NCBI GenBank assembly: GCA_905235785.1
Contig: CAJOMP010000006.1
Coordinates: forward strand, 1-34,758
Source of the DNA: an uncultured Clostridia bacterium
Lineage (GTDB): Bacteria; Bacillota; Clostridia; Christensenellales; Borkfalkiaceae
Direction: 5' to 3'
DNA: 34,758 nucleotides
The translations under genes were made by a program, and so were the position numbers. Below the pieces are notes generated by a model that was not told where the DNA came from, made no database searches, and worked only from the letters and a program-made list of their open reading frames with translations. Below, one piece after another: positions 7,207-15,576 of the stretch. Numbering within the stretch: the first letter of the stretch is position 1; every line of letters starts with the position of its first letter.

Positions 7207-8471
7207 AAGAAAAAGAGAATTTTATGTCCATTCAAGAAAAAAATGCAGAACAAATCGAGAAGTTAATAAATAAATTGAACGACTTTGACAAAAGTTTAAC
7301 GGAAATAGAACTTTCAAAGTCTGACGAGATTAACGTTTTTTATGCTACGGGCATGACGACGCAGGAAATAAAACATTCCGCATTTTTGGCTTGGCTTTTA
7401 AGTCCTAATCAAAGTCATAAAAAAGGGAAAGTTTTTCTTGCGGGTTTTTTAAAGTTATTATATGATTACCACGGAAACATTGAAGAAGAAATTCAGTCAA
7501 ATAAAGAAATTTTAGCAAATAGCAATATAAAAGAGTTTAGCGATTTTGCGGAATTTCTTGCTGCCGACGATATAGTTGTCGAAACGGAAAAAGTAATATC
7601 AAATCCAGAAAGCAGAATAGATATTTTTATTCAATCCAAAAAAACCGAAACAACGATAGTAATAGAAAACAAAGTTTTTACGGGGACACACGACGAACAA
7701 TTACAAAGATACGAAGACGAAACCGCTATTTTTACTGGTAGAAAAATATATATTTATTTAACACCGAACGGTGACATGCCTACGAATATGGTAGGAGAAT
7801 ATCAAAAAAACTGGACTATAATAAGTTATAAGAATATTATAGATTTTTTGGGTAAGGAATTAAAAGGCATACATAAATCAAAACAATTTGAAAAACTAAT
7901 ATTTTTATTAAAGGATTATATAGAAATGGTAGACACAAATATTTTGAGAAATAACGTAAAAGTTCGCGCGTTATGTAAAGAAATCTTGAAAAAGCACGCA
8001 GAAGCAATTGAATTGTTAAATCATTATTCCGACAATGTGGATGAAGTGTACGAATTTATATGTGGTTGGTTTAAGGAAAATATTTCAAACATTCACTATA
8101 TCTATTTTAAAGGCAGACAACTTTGTTTTTACACAGACAAAATATATGAGTTGTTTGCAAAGTACGGAAGAAGTGTTGAAATTACGAAATCTTGGTTTGC
8201 TTTTCAGGTTGGTATCAACTCGAAAGACGGTCCGATAAAATTAGGTATAGGTTTAGGTAAGCAGACCGAAGAGTGGGGAGAACCTGAAACAATTATAAAG
8301 AATAAGGTTCTACCCGATAAGACTTTTGGCAACAAATATTGCACGTTATTCCAAATTGAATTGCTTTCCGACAGCGACAGGCAGTTAAGTATGGAAGAAA
8401 TAAAACCACAATTAGAAGATAGATTGCAAATTGCTAAAATAAAATTGCAAGAAATAGAAAACTTGATATAA
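7203..8471 (+). CDS. PD-(D/E)XK nuclease superfamily protein, possible defence effector
   Basis: The 422-residue product has a PD-(D/E)XK nuclease core of the PDDEXK_4 kind: SRIDIFIQ places the metal-binding Asp at 140, TIVIENKV gives the E-x-K pair (Glu155, Lys157), and DEQLQRY is the QxxxY helix motif after it. The N-terminal 110 residues include the family-like NVFYATGMTTQEIKHSAFLAWLLSP. The C-terminal 200 residues (about 225-422) are an unrecognised extension. It overlaps the preceding gene by four bases; an alternative ATG lies at 7224. Family members occur in mobile and defence contexts, so anti-phage or anti-plasmid activity is a reasonable guess. Target and trigger are unknown. Confidence 0.8.
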   Translation: MKEKENFMSIQEKNAEQIEKLINKLNDFDKSLTEIELSKSDEINVFYATGMTTQEIKHSAFLAWLLSPNQSHKKGKVFLAGFLKLLYDYHGNIEEEIQSNKEILANSNIKEFSDFAEFLAADDIVVETEKVISNPESRIDIFIQSKKTETTIVIENKVFTGTHDEQLQRYEDETAIFTGRKIYIYLTPNGDMPTNMVGEYQKNWTIISYKNIIDFLGKELKGIHKSKQFEKLIFLLKDYIEMVDTNILRNNVKVRALCKEILKKHAEAIELLNHYSDNVDEVYEFICGWFKENISNIHYIYFKGRQLCFYTDKIYELFAKYGRSVEITKSWFAFQVGINSKDGPIKLGIGLGKQTEEWGEPETIIKNKVLPDKTFGNKYCTLFQIELLSDSDRQLSMEEIKPQLEDRLQIAKIKLQEIENLI

Positions 8472-8512
8472 AGAACTCCGCCGTGAATTTAACACGGCGG
8501 AGTTCTTTATAT
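8466..8512. terminator. Bidirectional terminator overlapping both stop codons
   Basis: A 20-bp perfect stem (8466-8485 with 8493-8512) around a 7-base loop contains the stop codon of the plus-strand nuclease gene and the last codons of the minus-strand radical SAM gene. T-rich flanks occur on both strands. Confidence 0.85.
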
Positions 8513-9265
8513 AGGACAATATTCGTTTAATTTTTCAATAAAATTTTCGTCGTAGATATTGTAGTTAAGAAAGTCTCCGTTTGGCTCTATGCAGACCGAA
8601 CGGAGATTTTTTTGGTCTTGTTCGTATCTGTTTACGTAAGCCGTGTTTTTATCGAAATATTTTCCTAAATATTTAATTGCATTGCCGGCGGGGAAAATAA
8701 CGTTTCCGTTTGACGGTAAAACGCCCAAACGTTCAAAATTTTTTAATATTTCTCTCGTTTTTGCGTTATATGGATTATCGTTGTCTTTGTCCACAAGCCA
8801 CGCAGGGTGTACGCGAACGGATTTAGCACCGTTTTTAAGCAGATTTTCGGCAAAAAACATTACTTGATTTAACGGTATCGTTTCTTGGTGAAAAGCGTCT
8901 GCGGAAATAAGTATATCGTTTACACCGCTTTCCGCAATATTTTGCGCTGTTTTTTGTACCGTGCGTTCGTCTGTTGAGAAAAAACCGTTCGTGATAAGTT
9001 GGCGTTTCAGGATATTCGCTTTTTTCGCAGCATTATGGATTGCTATAACCGTGTCGGGATAAAGTAGCGGTTCGCCGCCGAAAGTCATTACGGATTGCAA
9101 GGGGAATACGCTGTTTATTTTTTCTAACGCGCGTACGGCAATATCGGCGGTCAAATGTTCGCCGTTTTTATTATTATCACTTTCCGAACAATGTTTGCAA
9201 CGTCCCGTACAAGAATAAGTTATTATAAATTCTATTCTGTTAAGATTTTTTATAAACGGGTTCAT
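8507..9265 (-). CDS. Small radical SAM protein of unknown substrate
   Basis: The 252-residue protein carries the cluster motif CTGRCKHC (Cys19, Cys23, Cys26) and the SAM-binding GGEPLLYP segment at about residues 63-70. Two more cysteines lie near the end (RSVCIEPNGD and the terminal EYCPI), which resemble a very short SPASM/Twitch-like region that could hold an auxiliary cluster. It is the second gene of a minus-strand pair, starting seven bases after the GDPD gene. No peptide precursor gene is visible nearby, so a peptide-maturase role cannot be argued. Substrate unknown. Confidence 0.85.
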   Translation of the reverse strand: MNPFIKNLNRIEFIITYSCTGRCKHCSESDNNKNGEHLTADIAVRALEKINSVFPLQSVMTFGGEPLLYPDTVIAIHNAAKKANILKRQLITNGFFSTDERTVQKTAQNIAESGVNDILISADAFHQETIPLNQVMFFAENLLKNGAKSVRVHPAWLVDKDNDNPYNAKTREILKNFERLGVLPSNGNVIFPAGNAIKYLGKYFDKNTAYVNRYEQDQKNLRSVCIEPNGDFLNYNIYDENFIEKLNEYCPI

Positions 9266-9272
9266 TTTCGTA

Positions 9273-9989
9273 TTATTCTTTCGGTATACAGTTTTCGAAT
9301 ATAATGTTTTTTACAAAGGGCGGCAAAGCAAGCCGCTCTTTTTCGTCCGTTACAGTCCAGGCGATAACGGGCGTTTTTTTCGCTTTGCGGCGAACGAATT
9401 TCATACCGTTTTTGTTGTAACTTATAAAATCGGGCTTTATCATAAAGTTAAACGAAAGGTGTTTTAACACGTAATTCGTTATTCTTCCGCGTTCTTTTTC
9501 GTGCGTGCCGAGTATTCCGCAGACGAATTCGGGCGCAAGTTTTTTCACCCTTTTTATATAGAACGGGTTAAAGGATTGCAACGCAAATTCCCCATCGTAA
9601 TTTTTTAATATTTCTACCGTTTTATCGACGATAAAATCGTTTGGCTGGTCTTTTATCTCGATAAGGAGCGGAACTTTGCCGCGGCAGATATCCAAAACTT
9701 CTGCAAGCGTCGGGATTTTTTCCGCCGTGCCTTTTAAATTAAGCGCTTTTAGTTCCGACAGGCTTTTATCGGTAATTTTACCGTTTGCGCCCGTCATACG
9801 GGAAAGAGTGTCGTCGTGAAAACATACTATTTCGCCGTCTGTTGTAAAAAATAAGTCTATTTCGATAGGGTAGCCTTTTTCCGCAGCCGCTTTATAAGCG
9901 GTCAGAGAATTTTCGATAATATCGCCGCCCCAAAGTCCGCGGTGCGCAATAGGGCGGGTGAAAAGCCAAAAGTCCGATTTTAACGTCAT
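9273..9989 (-). CDS. Glycerophosphodiester phosphodiesterase
   Basis: This enzyme hydrolyses glycerophosphodiesters to glycerol-3-phosphate and an alcohol, recycling membrane lipid head groups. The 238 residues make a complete GDPD TIM barrel: the family HR-G motif at His16, EIDL (Glu43, Asp45), FHDD (His58), the LIEIKD strand near residue 130, and IAWTVTDE near the end. No signal peptide is seen, so it is cytosolic, like the bacterial UgpQ class. AGGAG sits eight bases before the ATG. It heads a two-gene minus-strand unit with the small radical SAM protein. Confidence 0.92.
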   Translation of the reverse strand: MTLKSDFWLFTRPIAHRGLWGGDIIENSLTAYKAAAEKGYPIEIDLFFTTDGEIVCFHDDTLSRMTGANGKITDKSLSELKALNLKGTAEKIPTLAEVLDICRGKVPLLIEIKDQPNDFIVDKTVEILKNYDGEFALQSFNPFYIKRVKKLAPEFVCGILGTHEKERGRITNYVLKHLSFNFMIKPDFISYNKNGMKFVRRKAKKTPVIAWTVTDEKERLALPPFVKNIIFENCIPKE

Positions 9990-10020
9990 AGTTTCTCCTT
10001 TCGGTAAATAGTTTTTTTAC

Positions 10021-10049
10021 TTGCAAAAACCGAGTAAATATTATATACT
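10021..10049 (+). promoter_or_regulatory. Promoter of lepA-hemW
   Basis: TTGCAA (10021-10026) and TATACT (10044-10049) are 17 bases apart, with AAGG at 10077-10080 before the ATG at 10087. The region is AT-rich, so the exact box assignment is uncertain. Confidence 0.5.
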
Positions 10050-10086
10050 TTATATTATAAATAGATTGTAAACCAAAAGGAAACAT

Positions 10087-11901
10087 ATGTCAACGGAGAA
10101 ACAGAAAAACATCCGCAATTTTTGTATAGTGGCGCATATAGACCACGGCAAAAGCACCCTTGCCGACCGCTTAATGGAAATGACGGGGCAGGTTTCCGAG
10201 CGCGAAAGTAAAGAGCAGTTGCTCGATTCAATGGATTTAGAACGCGAGCGCGGGATAACAATAAAACTTACGCCCGTTCGTATGTTTTACAAGGCGAAAG
10301 ACGGAAACGAATACGTTTTTAACCTGATAGACACCCCCGGACACGTGGACTTTTCTTACGAAGTTTCGCGCTCTTTAAAAGCGTGCGAAGGGGCGATTTT
10401 GATCGTGGACGCAACGCAGGGCGTTCAGGCGCAGACGCTCGCTAACGCGTATCTTGCGATAGATAACGACCTTGAAATAATGCCCGTCATAAACAAAATG
10501 GACTTGGCGTCCGCCCGCCCCGACGAAGCGGCGGAAGAACTCGAAAATATTTTGGGCGTTGACGCGAAGGGCGCGCCGAGAATTTCCGCAAAAAGCGGAC
10601 TTAACGTAGACGAAGTTTTAGAACAAATCGTAAAGAAAATCCCCGCGCCGAAAGGGGACGAAAACGCGCCGCTTAAAGCGCTTATTTTCGACAGTTTTTA
10701 CGACAATTTTAAGGGCGTTATATGTTTCGTGCGCATAGTGGACGGCTCGGTAAAAGTCGGCACGGAAATAAAGACCTTTATGTCTGACAAGCAGTTTACC
10801 GTAACCGAAGTAGGCGTGTTTTCGCCGAAGATGCTTGCGACCGACAGTCTGTCCGCGGGGGAAGTCGGCTATATCGCGGCAAGCGTAAAGAGTATCGAAG
10901 ATACTCAAGTCGGCGACACTATAACGACGGTGGAAAACCCCGCAGATAAGCCGCTTGCGGGCTATAAAAAGGCGCTCCCTATGGTCTTTTCGGGCGTGTT
11001 CCCCTTGGACGGCAGTAAATATAACGATCTTAAAGACGCGCTCCTTAAATTAAAGTTAAACGACGCGGCGTTGTCCATCGAGCCCGATAATTCCGTGGCT
11101 TTGGGTTTCGGATTCCGTTGCGGATTTTTGGGGCTACTGCATATGGACGTTATTCAGGAACGCATAGAGCGGGAATTCGACTTGGAGATAATCACCACCG
11201 CGCCGAGCGTTTCGTATAAAGTCTATAAGACCGACGGCACAATGTTAGTTGTAGAAAACCCGACGCATTTGCCGCCCACTACCGAAATTGCATATATGGA
11301 AGAACCCGTTATATCCGCGAGTATATTCACGCCGCCCGATTACGTGGGGCCTATTATGGAACTCTGCCAGCAAAAGCGCGGGGTGTACAAGGATATGACC
11401 TACCTTGACAAAACGCGTGTGGAAATGAAATACGTTCTTCCGCTTAACGAAATTATTTACGACTTTTTCGATAGCCTTAAATCCCGTACCAAAGGCTACG
11501 CGTCTTTCGATTACGAAATTTCGGGCTACCAAAAGAGCGACCTTGTAAAACTCGATATGCTCTTAAACGGCGAAGTGTGCGACGCGCTGTCTATTATAGT
11601 GCATAGGGATAAGGCTTACGAGCGGGGCAGACAAATCGCCGAAAAATTAAAGGATATAATCCCGCGGCAGATGTTTGAAATTCCGATACAGGCGGCAGTC
11701 GGCGGCAAGATTATCGCAAGAGAAACGGTTAAAGCGTATAGAAAAGACGTTCTCGCCAAGTGTTACGGCGGCGACGTAACGCGAAAGAAAAAACTTCTCG
11801 AAAAGCAGAAAGAAGGCAAGAAAAAAATGCGCTCTATCGGCACGGTAGAAATCCCGTCCGAAGCGTTTATTTCTATTCTTAAAACCGATAACGATAAATA
11901 A
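10087..11901 (+). CDS. lepA: Elongation factor 4 (LepA)
   Basis: LepA is a translational GTPase that acts on the ribosome during initiation/elongation problems. The 604-residue length is typical. The G domain shows AHIDHGKST (P-loop, residues 16-24), RERGITIK (switch I), [12 protein letters not shown] and SAKSG. The LepA-specific C-terminal part includes [36 protein letters not shown] and the end [19 protein letters not shown]. It is the first gene of a two-gene unit with hemW, as in many Firmicutes. The hrcA-grpE-dnaK genes that often follow are absent. Confidence 0.97.
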   Translation: MSTEKQKNIRNFCIVAHIDHGKSTLADRLMEMTGQVSERESKEQLLDSMDLERERGITIKLTPVRMFYKAKDGNEYVFNLIDTPGHVDFSYEVSRSLKACEGAILIVDATQGVQAQTLANAYLAIDNDLEIMPVINKMDLASARPDEAAEELENILGVDAKGAPRISAKSGLNVDEVLEQIVKKIPAPKGDENAPLKALIFDSFYDNFKGVICFVRIVDGSVKVGTEIKTFMSDKQFTVTEVGVFSPKMLATDSLSAGEVGYIAASVKSIEDTQVGDTITTVENPADKPLAGYKKALPMVFSGVFPLDGSKYNDLKDALLKLKLNDAALSIEPDNSVALGFGFRCGFLGLLHMDVIQERIEREFDLEIITTAPSVSYKVYKTDGTMLVVENPTHLPPTTEIAYMEEPVISASIFTPPDYVGPIMELCQQKRGVYKDMTYLDKTRVEMKYVLPLNEIIYDFFDSLKSRTKGYASFDYEISGYQKSDLVKLDMLLNGEVCDALSIIVHRDKAYERGRQIAEKLKDIIPRQMFEIPIQAAVGGKIIARETVKAYRKDVLAKCYGGDVTRKKKLLEKQKEGKKKMRSIGTVEIPSEAFISILKTDNDK

Positions 11902-11913
11902 AACGGAGTTATT

Positions 11914-13023
11914 ATGGCGGGGATTTACGTTCATATTCCTTTTTGTAAAAGTAAATGCACTTATTGCGACTTTGCCTCTTTCCCGAACGAAATAAATAAA
12001 ACGGAAAGTTATTTTGCCTGTTTATACCGTGAAACCAAGGGCAGGGGCTTACAGCTTAAAGACAAAAAATTCGATACGGTGTATATCGGCGGCGGAACGC
12101 CGTCAATAGTTCCCGCTAAATTTATCGCGGGTGAAATAAAGCAGATACGGCAATATTTTGACCTTGCGGATAATACGGAAATCACGATAGAATTAAACCC
12201 CGGCACGGTGGATGCGGAAAAAATCGCGGAATACAAAAAGGCGGGGATAAACCGCTTTTCGATAGGACTTCAATCGGGCTTTGACGAAGAGTTAAAAAGA
12301 CTTAACAGAATACATACCGCGAAAGACTTTTTGCTTACCTGTAACCTTTTAAAAGGAGAAAACGTAAGCGCGGATATTCTTATCGGGCTTTGGGAGCAAA
12401 AAGCGGACGACGTTAAAAAGACTGTTGACCTTGCGATTGCGGGCGGCGTAAAGCACATTTCTATGTACGCCTTAACGCCCGAAGTCGGAACGCCCATTTA
12501 CACCGACTATCTTAACGGCGAACTACTCTCCGACGACGAAACGGCGGATATTTACGACGAGATACGGGCATATTTAAAAACGAAAAGGTTTTACCGTTAC
12601 GAAGTTAGTAATTTCGCGCAAAAAGGTTTTGAAAGCCGCCACAACTTAAACTACTGGAAACGCGGCGAATACATAGGTTTGGGAGTTGCCGCGGCGAGTT
12701 TTATTGACGGCAGAAGATTTACAAACACTTATTCAATAGACGAATATTGTAACGATATAATTTTTAACCGCCCTGCGGAAGCGAACAGTACCGTTATAGA
12801 AGGCAAAGACAATAATTTCGAGTATATCATGCTTGCGCTTCGCACCGTGGACGGGATAGACGTTAAGGACTACGAAAAGACTTTCGGGACGAGTATATTT
12901 GAAGATTATAAAAAGGCGATAAAAAGGAACGAAAAATATCTCGACATAACCCCAAAGCGCATAGCGGTGAAAGACGAATACCTTTACGTGGAAAACGGAA
13001 TACTCACCGATTTTATGGAATAA
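11914..13023 (+). CDS. hemW: Radical SAM heme chaperone HemW
   Basis: HemW-type proteins bind heme and a [4Fe-4S] cluster and deliver heme to respiratory proteins; they were long misannotated as coproporphyrinogen III oxidase. The N-terminus IYVHIPFCKSKCTYCDF gives C11-x3-C15-x2-C18 followed by D-F, the HemW form, rather than the fourth cysteine of HemN. GGGTPS and the Q-S-G segment of IGLQSGFDEELK follow as expected. Length is 369 residues. CGGAG precedes the ATG; the gap to lepA is 12 bases. A strong terminator closes the unit. Confidence 0.93.
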   Translation: MAGIYVHIPFCKSKCTYCDFASFPNEINKTESYFACLYRETKGRGLQLKDKKFDTVYIGGGTPSIVPAKFIAGEIKQIRQYFDLADNTEITIELNPGTVDAEKIAEYKKAGINRFSIGLQSGFDEELKRLNRIHTAKDFLLTCNLLKGENVSADILIGLWEQKADDVKKTVDLAIAGGVKHISMYALTPEVGTPIYTDYLNGELLSDDETADIYDEIRAYLKTKRFYRYEVSNFAQKGFESRHNLNYWKRGEYIGLGVAAASFIDGRRFTNTYSIDEYCNDIIFNRPAEANSTVIEGKDNNFEYIMLALRTVDGIDVKDYEKTFGTSIFEDYKKAIKRNEKYLDITPKRIAVKDEYLYVENGILTDFME

Positions 13024-13041
13024 TTTAATAAAGAAAATTAC

Positions 13042-13080
13042 AAAGCGCCCCGCAGATAACGTCTGCGGGGCGCTTTTATG
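13042..13080 (+). terminator. Terminator after hemW
   Basis: A perfect 15-bp stem AAAGCGCCCCGCAGA (13042-13056) pairs with 13062-13076 across TAACG and runs into a short T-tract. Confidence 0.85.
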
Positions 13081-13174
13081 TGCGCGGAGCGTTTCGGCAA
13101 AATAAAGCATTATCGTGCAAAATCCTTTTTTAAACTTTTTTGCCGCCGTGATACTCTAATTAAGGGTGGCGGGT

Positions 13175-13981
13175 ATGACGGTATATATCGAATACGTTTT
13201 TATCGATAATTTCGTTATAGACCTGTTGCTTTTTATGACCGCTTTTAAAATAACGGGCAAACCCGTATCGAAAGCGCGGATAGTTATTTGCTCCTTTTCA
13301 GGTGCAATTTTTGCACTTTTATATCCGCTTATTACCGAAAACGTTTATTTTATTACGGCGGCTAAAATTCTGTTCGGGTTGTTTCTCACATTTATCGCGG
13401 CAAAGTTTTCGTCAATTAAAGATTACGTTTCTTTTACCGCCGTGTTTTTGGGACTTACCTTTTTGACGGGCGGCACTGTTTTGGGCATGTTTTCGCTTTT
13501 AGGGCTTGATTATTCGTCCGAATATTCGATAGGACTTATGATTTTACCCGTTTTCATAGCGATACGGGCAATAAATAAACTTATTCGCTTTATTTATCGC
13601 AGAAGAGACGTCGCTTTTCTCACCGTAAACGCGGAAATCGTATGCGGGGATAAATCCGTGCAGATAAAGGGCTTTTTCGATACGGGCAACGCTCTTTACG
13701 ACGGATTGTCGCCCGTAATCGTCGTAAGCAAAAATGCCGTTATGCCTATAATCGGCGTTGATTTACTTAAAAATGCGGGATACGTGTCTTTGTCGACCGC
13801 GGTCGGAAAAGATAAAAAAATTTCATTTAAACCGGACGCTCTCGTGATATATTCGGGCGGGAAAAAGAATATATTTAATAACGTACGGGTATGCGTTGTA
13901 AATAAAACATTTTCGGGCTACGACGCGATTTTGCACCCTGCGCTTATGGAGATGGAAAATGAAAGAAAAATTGCTATGTAA
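13175..13981 (+). CDS. spoIIGA: Sporulation pro-sigma-E protease SpoIIGA
   Basis: SpoIIGA is the membrane aspartic protease that cleaves pro-sigma-E in the mother cell after a forespore signal. The N-terminal half holds about five hydrophobic segments (for example [42 protein letters not shown]). The C-terminal domain carries the catalytic FDTGN motif. I use the ATG at 13175, with AAGGGTGG just upstream, not the in-frame GTG at 13166 inside that site. It overlaps sigE by 23 bases, the conserved arrangement. TTCGGCAA at 13093-13100 is one mismatch from an inverted Spo0A box, a weak hint of Spo0A control. Confidence 0.93.
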   Translation: MTVYIEYVFIDNFVIDLLLFMTAFKITGKPVSKARIVICSFSGAIFALLYPLITENVYFITAAKILFGLFLTFIAAKFSSIKDYVSFTAVFLGLTFLTGGTVLGMFSLLGLDYSSEYSIGLMILPVFIAIRAINKLIRFIYRRRDVAFLTVNAEIVCGDKSVQIKGFFDTGNALYDGLSPVIVVSKNAVMPIIGVDLLKNAGYVSLSTAVGKDKKISFKPDALVIYSGGKKNIFNNVRVCVVNKTFSGYDAILHPALMEMENERKIAM

Positions 13982-14669
13982 ATTAAAAAAATTTCTCGAT
14001 TTATTCACGCTTGACGAAAATCTTTTGCATTACATAAACGGCGGGGACGTGTTGCCTTCTCCGTATACCGCCGAAGAAGAAACCGAACTTGTAGACAGGC
14101 TCGAAAAAGGGGAAGACAGCGTTAAAGATATGCTCGTTGAGCATAATTTGCGGCTGGTCGTATATATTGCGCGCAGATTTCAGAATACGGGCGTGGATAT
14201 GGACGACCTTATTTCTGTCGGAACTATCGGGCTTATCAAAGCGGTCGGGTCTTTTTCGTCGGACAAGAACGTCAAACTCGCGACTTTTGCGTCGCGTTGT
14301 ATAGAAAACGAAATTTTAATGCATTTAAGGCGTACGGCGAAACTTAAAAACGAAGTCTCTTTCGACGAGCCGTTAAATACCGACTGGGAAGGCAACGAAC
14401 TCGTTTTATCAGACGTTATGGGCACGGACGGCGACTGCGTTTATAAGACCATTGAAAACGGCGTGGAAAACGATATTTTACGCGAAGCGTTATCGCGCCT
14501 TAACAGTCGGGAAAAAGAGATTATGGAGCTGCGTTACGGTTTGAACGGCGCGGAAGAAAAAACGCAAAAAGAAGTGGCGGATATGCTCGGAATATCGCAA
14601 AGTTATATTTCTCGCTTGGAAAAAAAGATTATAGGGCGGCTTAAAAAAGAGTTCTCGAAAATGGTGTGA
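13959..14669 (+). CDS. sigE: Sporulation sigma factor sigma-E (pro-form)
   Basis: Sigma-E directs early mother-cell transcription during sporulation. The 236 residues begin with an amphipathic, Lys/Leu-rich pro-sequence followed by [18 protein letters not shown], the region where SpoIIGA cleaves the B. subtilis protein. Region 2 shows [20 protein letters not shown], then [14 protein letters not shown], with [16 protein letters not shown]. Region 4 ends with [24 protein letters not shown] upstream of the ATG lies inside spoIIGA. In many spore formers sigG follows sigE, but here it does not; rpsU comes next behind its own promoter. Confidence 0.96.
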   Translation: MKEKLLCKLKKFLDLFTLDENLLHYINGGDVLPSPYTAEEETELVDRLEKGEDSVKDMLVEHNLRLVVYIARRFQNTGVDMDDLISVGTIGLIKAVGSFSSDKNVKLATFASRCIENEILMHLRRTAKLKNEVSFDEPLNTDWEGNELVLSDVMGTDGDCVYKTIENGVENDILREALSRLNSREKEIMELRYGLNGAEEKTQKEVADMLGISQSYISRLEKKIIGRLKKEFSKMV

Positions 14670-14720
14670 AAAGCAGATTTTTATAGCGGAAGAAAAAATT
14701 AAAATATCTGCTTTAAATTC

Positions 14721-14750
14721 TTGACAAAAGGACGGTAAATGTAATACAAT
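14721..14750 (+). promoter_or_regulatory. Promoter of rpsU
   Basis: TTGACA (14721-14726) and TACAAT (14745-14750) are 18 bases apart. Transcription would start near 14757. Confidence 0.75.
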
Positions 14751-14800
14751 CTTAATACGCAGTTTAAATAACCGCCACAGGGCAAAGGAAGGTGAATACA

Positions 14801-14980
14801 ATGAGCATCGTCAGAGTAGGTGAAAACGAAAATCTCGATAGCGCTTTGAGACGTTTCAAAAGGAAATGTTCCAGAGACGGGATTATCGGCGATCTCCGTA
14901 AAAAAGAATTTTACGAGAGCCCTTCCGTCAAGAGAAAGAAAAAGTCCGAAGCGGCAAGAAAGAAAAGCATGAAAGGCTGA
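14801..14980 (+). CDS. rpsU: 30S ribosomal protein S21
   Basis: The 59-residue basic protein starts [20 protein letters not shown] and contains [20 protein letters not shown] and a Lys/Arg-rich tail, all diagnostic of bS21. It binds the 30S platform near the anti-Shine-Dalgarno region and helps initiation. An in-frame GTG at 14792 would add three residues, but AAGGAAGGTG (14785-14794) is the ribosome site and includes that GTG, so the ATG at 14801 is right. It has its own promoter and terminator. Confidence 0.96.
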   Translation: MSIVRVGENENLDSALRRFKRKCSRDGIIGDLRKKEFYESPSVKRKKKSEAARKKSMKG

Positions 14981-14988
14981 CACAAAAG

Positions 14989-15024
14989 AAACCTATCGTT
15001 TTATCGCGATAGGTTTTATTTTAT
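14989..15024 (+). terminator. Terminator after rpsU
   Basis: AAACCTATCG (14989-14998) pairs with 15007-15016 across an 8-base loop and is followed by TATTTTATT. Confidence 0.75.
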
Positions 15025-15074
15025 TCACGCGAAAAATGTCGAAAACAATAAACTTTATAAAAACGGAGCGGATT

Positions 15075-15473
15075 ATGGAAGAACGCAAAACTTTAAAACA
15101 ATACGCGAAAGAAGCGAAGTTAAGACTTAAAAACGGTTTCTGGCAGAATTATCGCAAAGATCTTGACGAAAAAATAGAAAAAGCGAGCGAAGCGGGCGTC
15201 GCCCCGTCGAAAGTTAAAGAATATTATACTTTCGTCGTTTCGGAAAACATAAAGAGCCGTAAAGACGACGAAGAAGAGTTTTACGGCAAAGTAAAAAAGA
15301 TTTTGGACGAAGAAGGTGAGATTTCGGACGCTATCGGCAGGCTTACCGACAAAGCGGTATTCGATAATCTTTCTTACAGCGAAAAACAGAAATATACGCT
15401 TACTCTTTCGGAACGTTATCTTAAAGCAGTCGAGCGTTATAATCGAGAAAAAAGCCTTTCGTTCGCAAATTAG
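15075..15473 (+). CDS. Unknown charged helical protein
   Basis: I do not recognise this 132-residue protein. It is highly charged (many Lys/Glu/Arg), has no membrane segment or cysteine cluster, and is predicted by eye to be largely helical (LKQYAKEAKLRLKNGFWQNY, RKDLDEKIEKASEAG). The start at 15075 has CGGAGCGG immediately upstream; an in-frame ATG at 15036 would add 13 residues but lies close to the rpsU terminator. In many Firmicutes the gene after rpsU is yqeY, but the YqeY pattern is not present. It probably depends on read-through from rpsU, as no clear promoter was seen. Confidence 0.75.
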   Translation: MEERKTLKQYAKEAKLRLKNGFWQNYRKDLDEKIEKASEAGVAPSKVKEYYTFVVSENIKSRKDDEEEFYGKVKKILDEEGEISDAIGRLTDKAVFDNLSYSEKQKYTLTLSERYLKAVERYNREKSLSFAN

Positions 15474-15513
15474 ATATTAGTATAACGCATAGTATAAAAT
15501 TTTTTATCAATAA

Positions 15514-15555
15514 AAACTCCCCCGTCAGACGAATAATCGTCTGACGGGGGAGTTT
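15514..15555. terminator. Bidirectional terminator between convergent genes
   Basis: A perfect 19-bp stem (15514-15532 with 15537-15555) closes on ATAA. It lies between the stop at 15473 on the plus strand and the stop at 15577 on the minus strand, with T-rich sequence on the minus-strand exit. Confidence 0.88.
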
Positions 15556-15576
15556 GAATTTTCGTTAGATTAGTAA

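Noticed and set aside
14792..14800. GTG start for rpsU
   Set aside because: The GTG is part of the ribosome-binding site of the true ATG at 14801.
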